A DNA stretch of 64,000 nt from JAJFJD01 sp965228425 (GTDB lineage Bacteria; Pseudomonadota; Alphaproteobacteria; UBA8366). Positions 48,703 through 57,214 of this stretch are shown piece by piece. A program made the translations under genes and the position numbers. The notes under the pieces were generated by a model. That model was not told the origin of the DNA. It was given only the letters and a program-made list of their open reading frames with translations, and did no database searches. Each line of letters begins with the position of its first letter. Positions within the stretch are counted from its first letter, which is position 1. The DNA lies in the NCBI GenBank assembly GCA_965228425.1, contig OZ245815.1:4712001-4776000 (forward strand), given 5' to 3'.

Positions 48703-49641
48703 ATGGCGCCGAAGATCGGATATCTGCTGCCCACCCGCGAACAGATCATGGAGGGCCGGCCCGAAGCCGCCCCCCTCCTGGAATTGGCCGAGCGTGCCGA
48801 AGACCTGGGATATGATTCGGTCTGGGTCGGCGATTCCCTGCTCGCGCGGCCCCGGCACGAGCCGATCACGTTGCTCGCCGGCGTCGCGGGTCGCACGAAA
48901 TCGGTCGAGCTCGGCACCGCGGTGCTGCTACCGACGCTGCGCAATCCGGTGCTGCTTGCGCATCAGGTCGCCACGTTGGACCAGATCAGCGAAGGCCGTG
49001 TCATTCTCGGCGTCGGTATCGCCAGCGACGTGCCCAATATCCGCGCCGAGTTCGAATCCGCCGGCGTGCCGTTCGAGAAACGCGTCGGCCGCATGCTCGA
49101 ACAATTGCGTCTCTGCCGCGCGTTGTGGAGCGGCGAACCAGTGAACTGGGACGGCCGCTGGAAGGTCACCGATGGCACGCTCGGCCCGACGCCGCATCGG
49201 CCGGGCGGGCCGCCGATCTGGGGCGGTGGATCGGTACCGGCCGCTCTGAAACGCGCCGGGCGGTATTTCGAGGGCTGGTTCCCGACCGGCCCCGACGCGG
49301 CCCGCTGGTCGGAGCAATGGGGCGAGGTACAAGGTCATACGCGCGACGCCGGGCGCGACCCGCGTGACGTGACGCCGGCGATCTACCTGACGCTGGCGAT
49401 CGACGACGATGCCGCCAAGGCGGACGCCCGCATCGACGACTTCCTGCAGCAGTATTACGGCCAGCGGCCGGACCTGTTGAAGAAACGCCAGGCCTGTTTT
49501 GGCGGATCGGCGGAAGGCGCGGTCGAATGGCTGAACGGCTATGTGAACGCGGGCGCGCAACATTTGGTGCTGCGCTTCGCCGGCGATCACGAACGCAATC
49601 TGGAAACCATGGCGAAACTTAGGGAATCGGTCGCCGGATAG
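48703..49641 (+). CDS. LLM class flavin-dependent oxidoreductase
   Basis: 312-residue luciferase-like TIM barrel that uses F420 or FMN. ELAERAEDLGYDSVWVGDSL, LGTAVLLPTLRNPVLLAHQVATLDQIS and ILGVGIAS form the family core; GPPIWGGGS is the cofactor-phosphate loop. AAGGAG precedes the ATG. No F420 biosynthesis gene is nearby, so FMN is more likely. Substrate unknown. It stops 1 nt from the convergent TVP38 stop. Confidence 0.88.
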   Translation: MAPKIGYLLPTREQIMEGRPEAAPLLELAERAEDLGYDSVWVGDSLLARPRHEPITLLAGVAGRTKSVELGTAVLLPTLRNPVLLAHQVATLDQISEGRVILGVGIASDVPNIRAEFESAGVPFEKRVGRMLEQLRLCRALWSGEPVNWDGRWKVTDGTLGPTPHRPGGPPIWGGGSVPAALKRAGRYFEGWFPTGPDAARWSEQWGEVQGHTRDAGRDPRDVTPAIYLTLAIDDDAAKADARIDDFLQQYYGQRPDLLKKRQACFGGSAEGAVEWLNGYVNAGAQHLVLRFAGDHERNLETMAKLRESVAG

Positions 49642-49642
49642 C

Positions 49643-50350
49643 CTAGAGGCCGGCCGGCGGTTTTTCTTCCATGACGGCAGGGTTTATCCCGTCGCCGGAA
49701 GGGGGCAGCTGCATTTTTCGGCGCACCACGAACCATAAAGCAATACCGCCCGCGAACAGCAGCAGCCATGACCCCCAGCCGAGGCTCTCGATATTGTCGC
49801 CCATGATCACCATCAGCAGGGTAAGCGGCAGGATTCCAACACCGGTGGTCCACAGAAACTGCCACCATGTCAGCCGGGTCAGGCCTGCGGCGTAGTTGAC
49901 CAGATTGAACGCGATCACGGGAATCAGGCGGCTCACCAGGACCACCCGCCAACCATCCTGCGCCGCCCACTCATCCAGACGCTGCCAATTGTGCCGCGAT
50001 ACCATGCGCTCGACGAAGGGCCGACCCAAACTCCGCGCCAAGCAGAACGCCACCGACGCACCCAGCATGGCCCCGGTCCAGGTGATCAACGTGCCGACGA
50101 CCGGGCCGTACACCATGCCGTTGGCGATTGCGACGAGTTCGGCCGGAAAGGGAATGAAGGAGTGCAGCACCATGAGCCCGATCGAGGCCAGCACGCCCCA
50201 CATGCCGAGGGCACGGATCGCCTCTTCGAATCCGCGTGCGGATATTTCCACGTCGGCGTTGATCACCACGACAAGGCCGGCGGTCACCACACCCAATGCA
50301 ATCGTCAGGCAAATCAAGGCCTTGGTGCGCTTCCCGAAGATATAGGCCAT
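49643..50350 (-). CDS. TVP38/TMEM64 family membrane protein
   Basis: 235-residue inner-membrane protein of the SNARE-associated/DedA-like family, with five to six hydrophobic segments. The core AELVAIANGMVYGPVVGTLITWTGAMLGA and FCLARSLGRPFVERM matches the VTT domain, and SRLIPVIAFNLVNYAAGLT is the second conserved helix. The family is linked to undecaprenyl-phosphate or lipid scrambling. C-terminal tail is Pro-rich and cytoplasmic. Confidence 0.87.
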   Translation of the reverse strand: MAYIFGKRTKALICLTIALGVVTAGLVVVINADVEISARGFEEAIRALGMWGVLASIGLMVLHSFIPFPAELVAIANGMVYGPVVGTLITWTGAMLGASVAFCLARSLGRPFVERMVSRHNWQRLDEWAAQDGWRVVLVSRLIPVIAFNLVNYAAGLTRLTWWQFLWTTGVGILPLTLLMVIMGDNIESLGWGSWLLLFAGGIALWFVVRRKMQLPPSGDGINPAVMEEKPPAGL

Positions 50351-50677
50351 CCACCCGCTTTCCGCGACGCGCTACCGGTCGCTGCTGAATCCCATCACCG
50401 TCTTGCCTCCCCAATCCTTCGGCAGACGTGGATCGATCGCGGCCACGGTCGAAGCGTATCCCAGGGGCGGCGGGAAAAGTGGTTGGATCACAGAAGGTTG
50501 ATGGGATAAAGGTGGAATCCGCACCGCATCCCGCCAATCCCATACCCCTTTACCTTCCCTCGAACGCCAGCCCGCCGGCCCGGCGGCGCCCCATCGGCCC
50601 AGCGAGAAGACAAAAACTTGGATTTGTAGTAAAATGAGACCCTGTACCAGGGAACGATTCAGAGGAAGGGCCGCATC
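50351..50677. other. Non-coding interval between TVP38 and cupin-like genes
   Basis: A 327-bp divergent region, long for this window. The right end is A/T-rich near 50615-50635, where promoter elements for the cupin-like gene may lie. I see no RNA gene, perfect repeat or known operator. A short C-terminal-like reading (about 50372-50470, minus strand) does not extend to a convincing gene. Confidence 0.5.
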
Positions 50678-51460
50678 ATGCAAGCAGTCGCTACCAGTGA
50701 GGCAGACGTCAAAATCATGGAACGTAAAGGCGGGACGGGTGCCCGGCATGATTATATCGGCTCCCCCGGCACAATTAACGCCGATCCGCAGGCCTTTCTG
50801 GTGGTACGGCCCTATGCCGGCGCGCGGGTCGACCCGCATTTCCACGATGTCGACCAGTTCCAGGTCGTCGTGGCCGGGGATGGCCGCATCGGCAAAAAGG
50901 AAATCCGACCGATCACCTTCCAATACGCCGACGCCTACACGCCCTACGGCCCGATCGTCGGCCGCGAGAACGGGTTCTCCTTCTTCACCCTGCGCAACGC
51001 AGCCAGCGGCGGCCATTGGTCGATGCCCGGCAACAAGCACAACATGCCGTGCCGCGCGGGCCGCAACATCGCGGGCACCTTCGATCTTGGCCGTCCCATC
51101 GCGGCGGGCAAAACCGAACGCGAAGACCTGATGGATTCACAGGACGACGGCGTCGACGCGGTCGGGTTCCGTCTCGGCAGCAATGCCGTCTCCGATGGCC
51201 TGCCGACCGAAAGCGGCGGGCAATATTATCTTGTCTGCGGCGGGACACTGATCCAGGACGGCAAGGAATTGCCCGCGGACTCGGTGATCCGGGTCGATCA
51301 CGGCGAAGATATCCTACGGATGACCGCCGGACCCGATGGCGCCGAGGTTCTCTGCCTGCAGTTCGGTGTTCCCAGCGACCGGCCGGGTTCCGACCCCAGC
51401 CTGCTCGCCAAGCGCAATCCGGACGCGTATCAGGATCGCAAGCCAGGCGCGGGCGCGTAA
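50678..51460 (+). CDS. Cupin-like protein of unknown function
   Basis: 260 residues. A cupin motif 1 appears as PHFHDVDQFQVVVAGDG (His54, His56), with a second beta-rich half containing YYLVCGGTLIQDGKELPADSVIRVDHGED that could be another cupin barrel. So it may be a bicupin, perhaps a metal-binding dioxygenase-type or non-catalytic ligand-binding protein. AGAGGAAGG precedes the ATG. No signal peptide. It is followed by a pseudogene fragment on the other strand. I do not recognise a named family. Confidence 0.75.
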   Translation: MQAVATSEADVKIMERKGGTGARHDYIGSPGTINADPQAFLVVRPYAGARVDPHFHDVDQFQVVVAGDGRIGKKEIRPITFQYADAYTPYGPIVGRENGFSFFTLRNAASGGHWSMPGNKHNMPCRAGRNIAGTFDLGRPIAAGKTEREDLMDSQDDGVDAVGFRLGSNAVSDGLPTESGGQYYLVCGGTLIQDGKELPADSVIRVDHGEDILRMTAGPDGAEVLCLQFGVPSDRPGSDPSLLAKRNPDAYQDRKPGAGA

Positions 51461-51478
51461 CCGCCAAGAGAGCGATGC

Positions 51479-51597
51479 TCAACGCCAGATCGCATCGCGC
51501 CATTTGACGCCGACCAGCACGGTAAAGAACAGCCCCACGGCACAGTAGGCGTTGATCGTGGAGGGGTGTCCTTTCCATTCAATCGTCATGCCCGCAA
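51479..51597 (-). pseudogene. 3' remnant of an MFS transporter gene
   Basis: On the minus strand the bases encode about 35-39 residues ending FTVLVGVKWRDAIWR and a stop. They are nearly identical to the last codons of the intact MFS gene at 52988-54262; the first about 75 bp differ at only about three places. No start or upstream homology follows beyond the I-A-G-M-T-I-E-W segment, so this is the end of a lost paralogue or a partial duplication. Together with 52985-53097 it makes a direct repeat around the low-G+C MFS gene. Confidence 0.85.
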
Positions 51598-51723
51598 TCG
51601 AACGCCGCAACTGCTTCCGGGCGGCCGACTAAGCCCCGCCACGGCCCGCAGGGCGCCATGCGTTGCGTTCTTGATGTATTTGGTGTCCGGTTACGTCTTC
51701 GGCATGTAATACAAGCGTGATAA

Positions 51724-52920
51724 ATGATGGCATCACATCACGCGAGACCATCGATGAGCTTCAGAACCGCGTTCGGCAAATCCAAGTCACTTCTGACCGC
51801 CGTTCCGATGTTCGGCCTCGCGACGGGTGCCCTCTTCCCGATCATTGCGCTACGCTTACAAGATTTGGGAAGTGATCCGGCCTTCATCGGTCTTGTCACG
51901 ACTCTCTACTATTGCGGGTCATTCCTCGCGGCACTCAGCTTTGGCATAGTGCTCAGCAGACTCGGCTATCGCGCGGCCTTTGCGATATGCGCATTGTGCG
52001 CAACCGGCGCAACTTATTTGCTAACGTTGACCGACGACCAGCTGAGCTGGCTGTTGCTCCGGTTTATCGGTGGGTTCTCGCTCGGGGCATACTACGTGGT
52101 CGTCGACGGCTGGTTTCAGGCACTTGCCGACCGGCGGTCCCGTGGGAAACTATTTGCTACCTATGAGACCGTTAGATTGGCGGCAACCGCTGTTGGACCA
52201 GGTCTGCTCATCGTAGGAGCGACAGGCGAAAATCTGATCGTGGTCGCAGTCGCCTATATCGTATCGGTGATTCCGGCGATACTGACCGAAGAACCGGTTG
52301 GCGCCAGGCAGAAAAGATTTCGCTTTCGGGGTCTCCTCAAGACGGTTCGTTGTTTTCCCGCCGCGATCCTGGTCGCAGCGTGCGGCGGAATTGCAAACGC
52401 CAGCTTTTATGGGTTGAGCGCTGTCTATGCGTCCGGGATCGGGTTATCGCTGGATCACATTGCCTTCTTCGTGGCTTTCGTCCTTGTTGCCCCTGCGGTC
52501 AGCGAAATACCGTTGGGTGCCCTCGCGGACCGTTTCACCCGAATGAGAGTTGCATTGTGTTGTGCAATGGGCGGGGTCGTGGCCTCCGTCCTTCTCGTGT
52601 TTGTGCAAGCACCACCGTTGTGGCTCGCTTGTATCGGCGGCGCGGCCGTCGGCGGCTCCATGGTGCCCATGTACGCGTTTGGCCTTAGCCGAATCGTGGA
52701 CGCCTCCGACAAAGCGGATACGGTCCAGGCGACGAGCGCAGGTCTGATCGCTTACAACTTCGGCGCGTTTGCGGGCCCGGTTCTTGCGGGTGTGTCGATA
52801 GCAAGCTTCGGGCCAACGGGTTTGTATGTATTTCTTTCCATCATCGCAGGCATTGCGTTTTTGTCCGCGCTTTCCGACATCAAACTTTCCGTTTGCTGCC
52901 CCGAAAATGCGGTCGCGTAA
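51724..52920 (+). CDS. MFS transporter, low-G+C gene
   Basis: 398-residue carrier with about 12 spans, similar to YcaD-type MFS proteins (VPMFGLATGALFPIIALRLQDLG; GFSLGAYYVVVDGWFQALADR; ADRFTRM). Its base composition is unlike its neighbours: two 60-base lines counted give 53 and 48 % G+C, against 70 % in a line of the next gene. Two adjacent ATGs (51724, 51727) and a third at 51754 could start it; none has a strong ribosome site. It lies between two copies of another MFS gene's 3' end. Substrate unknown. Confidence 0.85.
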   Translation: MMASHHARPSMSFRTAFGKSKSLLTAVPMFGLATGALFPIIALRLQDLGSDPAFIGLVTTLYYCGSFLAALSFGIVLSRLGYRAAFAICALCATGATYLLTLTDDQLSWLLLRFIGGFSLGAYYVVVDGWFQALADRRSRGKLFATYETVRLAATAVGPGLLIVGATGENLIVVAVAYIVSVIPAILTEEPVGARQKRFRFRGLLKTVRCFPAAILVAACGGIANASFYGLSAVYASGIGLSLDHIAFFVAFVLVAPAVSEIPLGALADRFTRMRVALCCAMGGVVASVLLVFVQAPPLWLACIGGAAVGGSMVPMYAFGLSRIVDASDKADTVQATSAGLIAYNFGAFAGPVLAGVSIASFGPTGLYVFLSIIAGIAFLSALSDIKLSVCCPENAVA

Positions 52921-52984
52921 TTTCATAAGAAGCCGCGAGACATCCCACATTATGTTGATCGGCACACAATCGCCACCAAAGCCT

Positions 52985-53097
52985 ATGTCAGCGCCAGATC
53001 GCATCGCGCCATTTGACGCCGACCAACACGGTAAAGAACAGCCCCACGGCACAATAGGTGTTGATCGTGGCGGTATACCCTATCCATTCGATCATCA
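52985..53097. repeat. Direct repeat copy (3' end of MFS gene), partner at 51479-51591
   Basis: About 113 bp shared with 51479-51591 in the same orientation, 1.5 kb apart, with near identity over the first about 75 bp and weaker match after that. The copy here is the true 3' end of the intact MFS gene. Recombination between the copies would delete the low-G+C MFS gene. Confidence 0.85.
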
Positions 53098-54262
53098 CGC
53101 CTGAGCCGACTAGCCCGATCGGTAGACCGTAGATCGCCATCGACCGAACGCCCATGACCCGGCCGCGCAGCGACGGGGTCACCGTGCTGAGCAACGCCAC
53201 GGACATCGACAGCATCGCGATGCCTTGCGTGACCCCGACCAGGAACAGGGCCGGCAAGCCGAAAGCCCGGTCCGTCGCCTGCCCGAACAACAGCAGCGAC
53301 GAGTACCACAGGACGATGCTGACCAACATGAAGCGCACCGGACGGCGCGAGCCGCCGACGACGGCCATCAGCATCGACGCGGTCAACGCGCCGGCCCCGA
53401 ACCCGGCGACGAGATGGGCGAGGCCGTTCTCGTCCAGCGCATAGACTTCGCGGGCCACGAAGGGCAGCAATCCATGTGAAATCGGATAGGCCGTCAGATT
53501 GACCATGAACGCGAGGCACATGACGGCCAAGACCCGCGGCGTGGCCCAAATATAGGCGAGCCCTTCCCGCAATTCGCGCCAGATCGGGAACCGACGCGGC
53601 GGCGCCGTTACGACGCCGGCCGGTTTTTCTTGGCTGGGCCGGACGCGCGAGACGCCGAAGGTCAATGACAGGCTCAGGAGGTAGAAGGCGGCGACGAAGA
53701 TATAGGCGAATCCGATCCCGAGCGCGGAGAATAATCCGGCCCCGGCCAACGCGCCCGCGATCCGCGCGGAATCCTGCGTCGCGCGCGACAGGCCCATAGC
53801 ATTGGCCAATCGGTCCGGTGGCATGGTGTCCGCCACCAGTGTGTTCCGCATCACTAGGTCGGACGGCCGCACCATTCCCATACAGGCCGCGGAGATGAAG
53901 ACATAGACCGGATTGAGCTGATCGGTCAGGCCAAGCGCCATGACGACCGTCGCCATCACCGCGTAGAATCCGCGCATCAGACATAACAGGGTACGCCGCC
54001 CTAACCGGTCGGCGAACGCGCCCAGCATGGGGGCGATCAGCGTGCCGAAATACTGCAGCGATCCGAAGATCGTTAACAGCAGCACCGAGTCCGTCTCGAC
54101 CAGGATGTACCAGCCGAGGATCAGGGTCTCCATCTCGAAGGCCCAGGCGGTCAGCAGGTCGGCCGGCCATTGGAATCGGAAACTGCGGATCTTGAACGGC
54201 GCGAGCGGGGCTATGGCGATGGGAGGCCTCGACGGATGTGCGTGCGCGGGCCGGCAGGACAT
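52988..54262 (-). CDS. MFS transporter
   Basis: 424 residues with about 12 spans, in the MFS_3 drug-export group: FRFQWPADLLTAWAFEMETLILGWYILVET, ADRLGRRTLL between TM2 and TM3, and MGVRSMAIYGLPIGLVGSG near the end. About 20 Pro/Ala-rich residues precede the first span. GAGGCG precedes the ATG. Substrate unknown. Its 3' end also exists as an isolated fragment 1.5 kb away. Confidence 0.87.
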   Translation of the reverse strand: MSCRPAHAHPSRPPIAIAPLAPFKIRSFRFQWPADLLTAWAFEMETLILGWYILVETDSVLLLTIFGSLQYFGTLIAPMLGAFADRLGRRTLLCLMRGFYAVMATVVMALGLTDQLNPVYVFISAACMGMVRPSDLVMRNTLVADTMPPDRLANAMGLSRATQDSARIAGALAGAGLFSALGIGFAYIFVAAFYLLSLSLTFGVSRVRPSQEKPAGVVTAPPRRFPIWRELREGLAYIWATPRVLAVMCLAFMVNLTAYPISHGLLPFVAREVYALDENGLAHLVAGFGAGALTASMLMAVVGGSRRPVRFMLVSIVLWYSSLLLFGQATDRAFGLPALFLVGVTQGIAMLSMSVALLSTVTPSLRGRVMGVRSMAIYGLPIGLVGSGVMIEWIGYTATINTYCAVGLFFTVLVGVKWRDAIWR

Positions 54263-54337
54263 CGCGCCGGCGCCTCAACCGTCCGAGTCTACATCATTTG
54301 CCGCGCCGGGGCGCAAACGGCCGCCTTGCCGGCGGCC

Positions 54338-54724
54338 CTAGTCCCGCTCGGCGAAAAACAACAGGCAACCGTCCGGATCCTTCACATGGAACTCCCTTAC
54401 GCCGTAGGGCTGGTCGAAGGGCGGTCGCACCCGTCCCTCCGGCAGTGTATCCAGCATCGGCTTCAGCGCGGCATAGAGGGCGTCGAGGCCGCGCACCCGG
54501 ATCGTCAGCGCGATGTTGGTCGCGGTGGCCTCGAGCACGCCGGCGTCGTCGGTTGCGATGAATTCGACCGCCGCCCCGCCGCGTTCGGCGATACCGAAAC
54601 TGCCGTCCTCCGCCAGCAGTTTGCGCTCGAAGGCGAGTACATCTTCGTAGAATTGCAGAGTCGCCGCCACGTCGCGCACGGGCACGATGGTGGCGGCATT
54701 CAGCACCTGAGGTGTGTCCGGCAT
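54338..54724 (-). CDS. VOC family protein (bleomycin-resistance-like)
   Basis: 128-residue glyoxalase-fold protein. ATIVPVRDVAATLQFYEDVLAF and the end PYGVREFHVKDPDGCLLFFAE are as in the BLMA/dioxygenase group. Start at ATG 54724; a GTG at 54727 is adjacent. It begins 7 nt after the cyclase gene stop and is likely translated from the same transcript. Substrate unknown. Confidence 0.85.
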   Translation of the reverse strand: MPDTPQVLNAATIVPVRDVAATLQFYEDVLAFERKLLAEDGSFGIAERGGAAVEFIATDDAGVLEATATNIALTIRVRGLDALYAALKPMLDTLPEGRVRPPFDQPYGVREFHVKDPDGCLLFFAERD

Positions 54725-54731
54725 CACGCGC

Positions 54732-55778
54732 CTAATACAGCGCGACCGGATTGCCCGGCGACCCGGTCGCCCCCTTCGCCTTCAACGGCGACCAGACGAA
54801 AAGGAACTCATAGGCCTTGTCCGCAACGAGCTGGGACAGGTCCAGGTTCTCGATGTTCCAAATACCGTGCTTGGTCTGCAGCGCTAAGTGACACTCGAAC
54901 GGTTGCTTACGTTCGCCGGCAAAGCCGGGGCCGACCGCTTCGGTGCCCCAGTTATCCGCGCCCGTCAGGATCACCTTGCGGGCCGCCAGATATTCGCAGG
55001 CGGAGATACCGAAGCCGGGCTCGCCCCGGTTAAAGGCGGTGACACGCTTTTTCTTTTCCGCGGCATCGAATGTGTCCCAGTCCTTCGGGTGCCACAGGTC
55101 GCCATGCCCAGTATAGAGAAACACGCAATCGCCTTCGCCGATCGGCGCGATACCCTGGCGTTCGATCATCGCCTTGACGTCGTCGTCGGTGACGATGCCG
55201 GAGTCGTCGCGGCCAACCTTTCTCGGCACCGGCAGGGTGCCGCCGCGCAGCGCCACCGCATCCAGCAGCACGCCGCGGCAAACGAAGCCCTTCTGCGCCA
55301 CATGCTCGACGCCGAGCGGTCCGAGACCGTAGGTGCCGACGCCCGCGTCCTCCAGGAATCGTCCGTTATAGAAATAATGGCCCTTGGAGGTCCGCACGCC
55401 GATATGGCCAGGACCGTCGAACTGGGTGCCGATCTGGCCCAATTCCGTGGAAACGTATTCGTCGTTATAGACCAGCTTCTGCCCGCCGAACGGGCCGCCC
55501 GTGGGCAGGCCCGGAATGGTCAAACGCCAACTGCGCGACCCGAAGGCCGGCGCATCCTGCGCGTAAATCTTGCCGAGCGTCGCGACCTTGCCTTGCTTGA
55601 CGAGGCCGACCGCCTTCAGGACCAGTTCCGGCGTGGTGCGGTTAACCGCGCCGATCTTGTCGTCCGCCCCCCATTCGCCGGGCGCCCATTTTTCGGTCAA
55701 CGGTGCGTCGTTGACGTCCTGCACCAGCGACGCGCCCATCAATAGAACCGCCGCCGCCACAATGCCGATCCGTTTCAT
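54732..55778 (-). CDS. Exported cyclase (kynurenine-formamidase-like) family protein
   Basis: 348 residues. A signal peptide of about 20 residues (MKRIGIVAAAVLLMGASLVQ) is clear. The usual metal motif of the family is H-x-G-T-H-x-D-x-P-x-H; here residues 115-125 read Q-I-G-T-Q-F-D-G-P-G-H, so two of three His are Gln. GDCVFLYTGHGD and ADNWGTEAVGPG are conserved. The Q form occurs in the 'TQFD' branch of the family, so it need not be inactive. GGAGGAGG precedes the ATG. An amidase or lactonase role in the periplasm is possible. Confidence 0.85.
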   Translation of the reverse strand: MKRIGIVAAAVLLMGASLVQDVNDAPLTEKWAPGEWGADDKIGAVNRTTPELVLKAVGLVKQGKVATLGKIYAQDAPAFGSRSWRLTIPGLPTGGPFGGQKLVYNDEYVSTELGQIGTQFDGPGHIGVRTSKGHYFYNGRFLEDAGVGTYGLGPLGVEHVAQKGFVCRGVLLDAVALRGGTLPVPRKVGRDDSGIVTDDDVKAMIERQGIAPIGEGDCVFLYTGHGDLWHPKDWDTFDAAEKKKRVTAFNRGEPGFGISACEYLAARKVILTGADNWGTEAVGPGFAGERKQPFECHLALQTKHGIWNIENLDLSQLVADKAYEFLFVWSPLKAKGATGSPGNPVALY

Positions 55779-55880
55779 CACTTCCTCCTCCAACTGCCGC
55801 CATGCCCGCGAGTTTACCCGGCTTGGCCGCCGATGGAAGATTCAGTTGACATTTTCCCTCCATCCGCCCAAAGTCCCGGC

Positions 55881-55940
55881 ACGTGGTGATTTGGCCCGAC
55901 CGGCTTGCGGCCACGGTAAAGAACTCAGCTAAAAGGTCGG
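55881..55940 (+). promoter_or_regulatory. SAM-II riboswitch (metA motif) upstream of metZ
   Basis: A complete SAM-II aptamer. P1 is CGTGG (55882-55886) with CCACG (55911-55915); the loop starts TGATTT; CTTGC follows at 55904-55908; the joining strand has GTAAA and AGCTAAAA. Loop bases CCGACC (55896-55901) pair with GGTCGG (55935-55940) to form the H-type pseudoknot that holds SAM. It is followed by a terminator, so high SAM should lower transcription of metZ. Confidence 0.95.
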
Positions 55941-55955
55941 AGCGTCCGTTGGAAG

Positions 55956-55986
55956 CCCTGACCTGTTTGACCGGTCGGGGTTTTTT
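55956..55986 (+). terminator. Intrinsic terminator of the metZ leader
   Basis: An 8-bp stem, CCCTGACC (55956-55963) with GGTCGGGG (55973-55980), with one T-G pair and a 9-nt loop, is followed directly by six T (55981-55986). It lies between the SAM-II aptamer and the metZ start. The GACC of the stem could instead pair with GGTC of the pseudoknot strand when SAM is absent, giving a simple antiterminator. That last point is inference. Confidence 0.85.
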
Positions 55987-56018
55987 CATGGCGCCGGAAG
56001 CCGGCGCAGGAGGACGCA

Positions 56019-57212
56019 ATGGACGGATCGCAGTCATCCAAACGGACCTACCGGCCGCAGACCAATCTGGTTCGCGGCGGACTCGACCGATCCCCGCACC
56101 GGGAAACCGCCGAGGCGCTGTTCCTGACCTCGGGCTTCGTCTATGACCAGGCAGAGGATGCCGAGGCCGCCTTCAAGGGCGAGTCCGACCGGTTCATCTA
56201 TTCCCGCTACGGCAACCCGACGGTCGCCGCCTTCGAAGAGCGGCTGCGATTGTTGGAAGGCGCAAAATTCTGCACTGCCACGGCGAGCGGCATGTCGGCG
56301 GTGTTCACGTCGCTGCTGGCCTTGCTGAAGGCAGGCGACCGGTTGGTCGCCTCGCGCGCGCTGTTCGGCTCCTGCCACTACATCATCGCCGAATTGCTGC
56401 CGCGCTATGGCGTGGAGACGGAATTCGTCGACGGCACCGACATGGACCAGTGGGAAAAGGCGCTTTCCAGACCGACCGATTGCGTCTTTCTCGAGACCCC
56501 GTCGAACCCGACGCTGGAGATCATCGACCTCGGCAAAATCGCCGAGCTGACCCATGCGGCGGGCGGCAAGTTGGTGGTCGACAACGTGCTGGCGACCCCA
56601 GTGCTGCAGCATCCGCTGGATTTCGGCGCGGACATCATCGTCTATTCCGCGACCAAGCATATCGACGGGCAGGGCCGCGCGCTCGGCGGCGCGATCCTAG
56701 GACCGCAGAGCTATTACGACGACAACCTGCAGCCGCTGATCCGCCACACCGGCCCGGCCTGCAGCCCGTTCAATGCGTGGCTGCTGCTGAAGGGCTTGGA
56801 GACGCTGGACCTGCGGGTCGAACGGCATTGCCAGAATGCGCAAGCGGTCGCCGAATTCCTGGAAACGCAACCCGGCGTGGATCGCGTGATCTATCCGGGC
56901 CTGGAAAGCCATCCGCAATACACGCTCGCGAAGTGGCAGATGAAGAAGCCCGGCTCCGTGCTCGCCTTCGAGATCGACGGCGGCAAGGAGCGCGCCTACC
57001 GCATCCAGAACACGCTCGAGATCATCGACATCTCCAACAACCTGGGCGACACGAAAAGCATCGTTACCCATCCGGCCACGACGACCCATCAACGGCTGCC
57101 GGAAGAGGAACGCGAACGCCTGGGCATTTCCGAAGGGCTGCTACGCCTGTCGGTCGGGCTGGAGGATGTCGAGGACCTCAAGGAAGACCTGGCGCGGGCT
57201 TTGGCGGCATAG
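56019..57212 (+). CDS. metZ: O-succinylhomoserine sulfhydrylase
   Basis: 397-residue PLP enzyme making homocysteine from O-succinylhomoserine and sulfide. Lys213 in SATKHIDGQGRALGG is the Schiff-base residue; the HIDGQGR form is characteristic of MetZ and not of MetB. YSRYGNPTV contacts PLP phosphate. AGGAGGA precedes the ATG. The gene has a SAM-II riboswitch and a leader terminator, so its expression should fall as SAM rises. It complements the CBS/cystathionine gamma-lyase pair at 36-38 kb, which works in the opposite direction. Confidence 0.95.
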   Translation: MDGSQSSKRTYRPQTNLVRGGLDRSPHRETAEALFLTSGFVYDQAEDAEAAFKGESDRFIYSRYGNPTVAAFEERLRLLEGAKFCTATASGMSAVFTSLLALLKAGDRLVASRALFGSCHYIIAELLPRYGVETEFVDGTDMDQWEKALSRPTDCVFLETPSNPTLEIIDLGKIAELTHAAGGKLVVDNVLATPVLQHPLDFGADIIVYSATKHIDGQGRALGGAILGPQSYYDDNLQPLIRHTGPACSPFNAWLLLKGLETLDLRVERHCQNAQAVAEFLETQPGVDRVIYPGLESHPQYTLAKWQMKKPGSVLAFEIDGGKERAYRIQNTLEIIDISNNLGDTKSIVTHPATTTHQRLPEEERERLGISEGLLRLSVGLEDVEDLKEDLARALAA

Positions 57213-57214
57213 AG

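Noticed and set aside
50372..50470. Possible end of a gene on the minus strand in the 327-bp interval
   Set aside because: The reading looks protein-like for about 20 residues, but the frame continues through the cupin gene without a start or family match.
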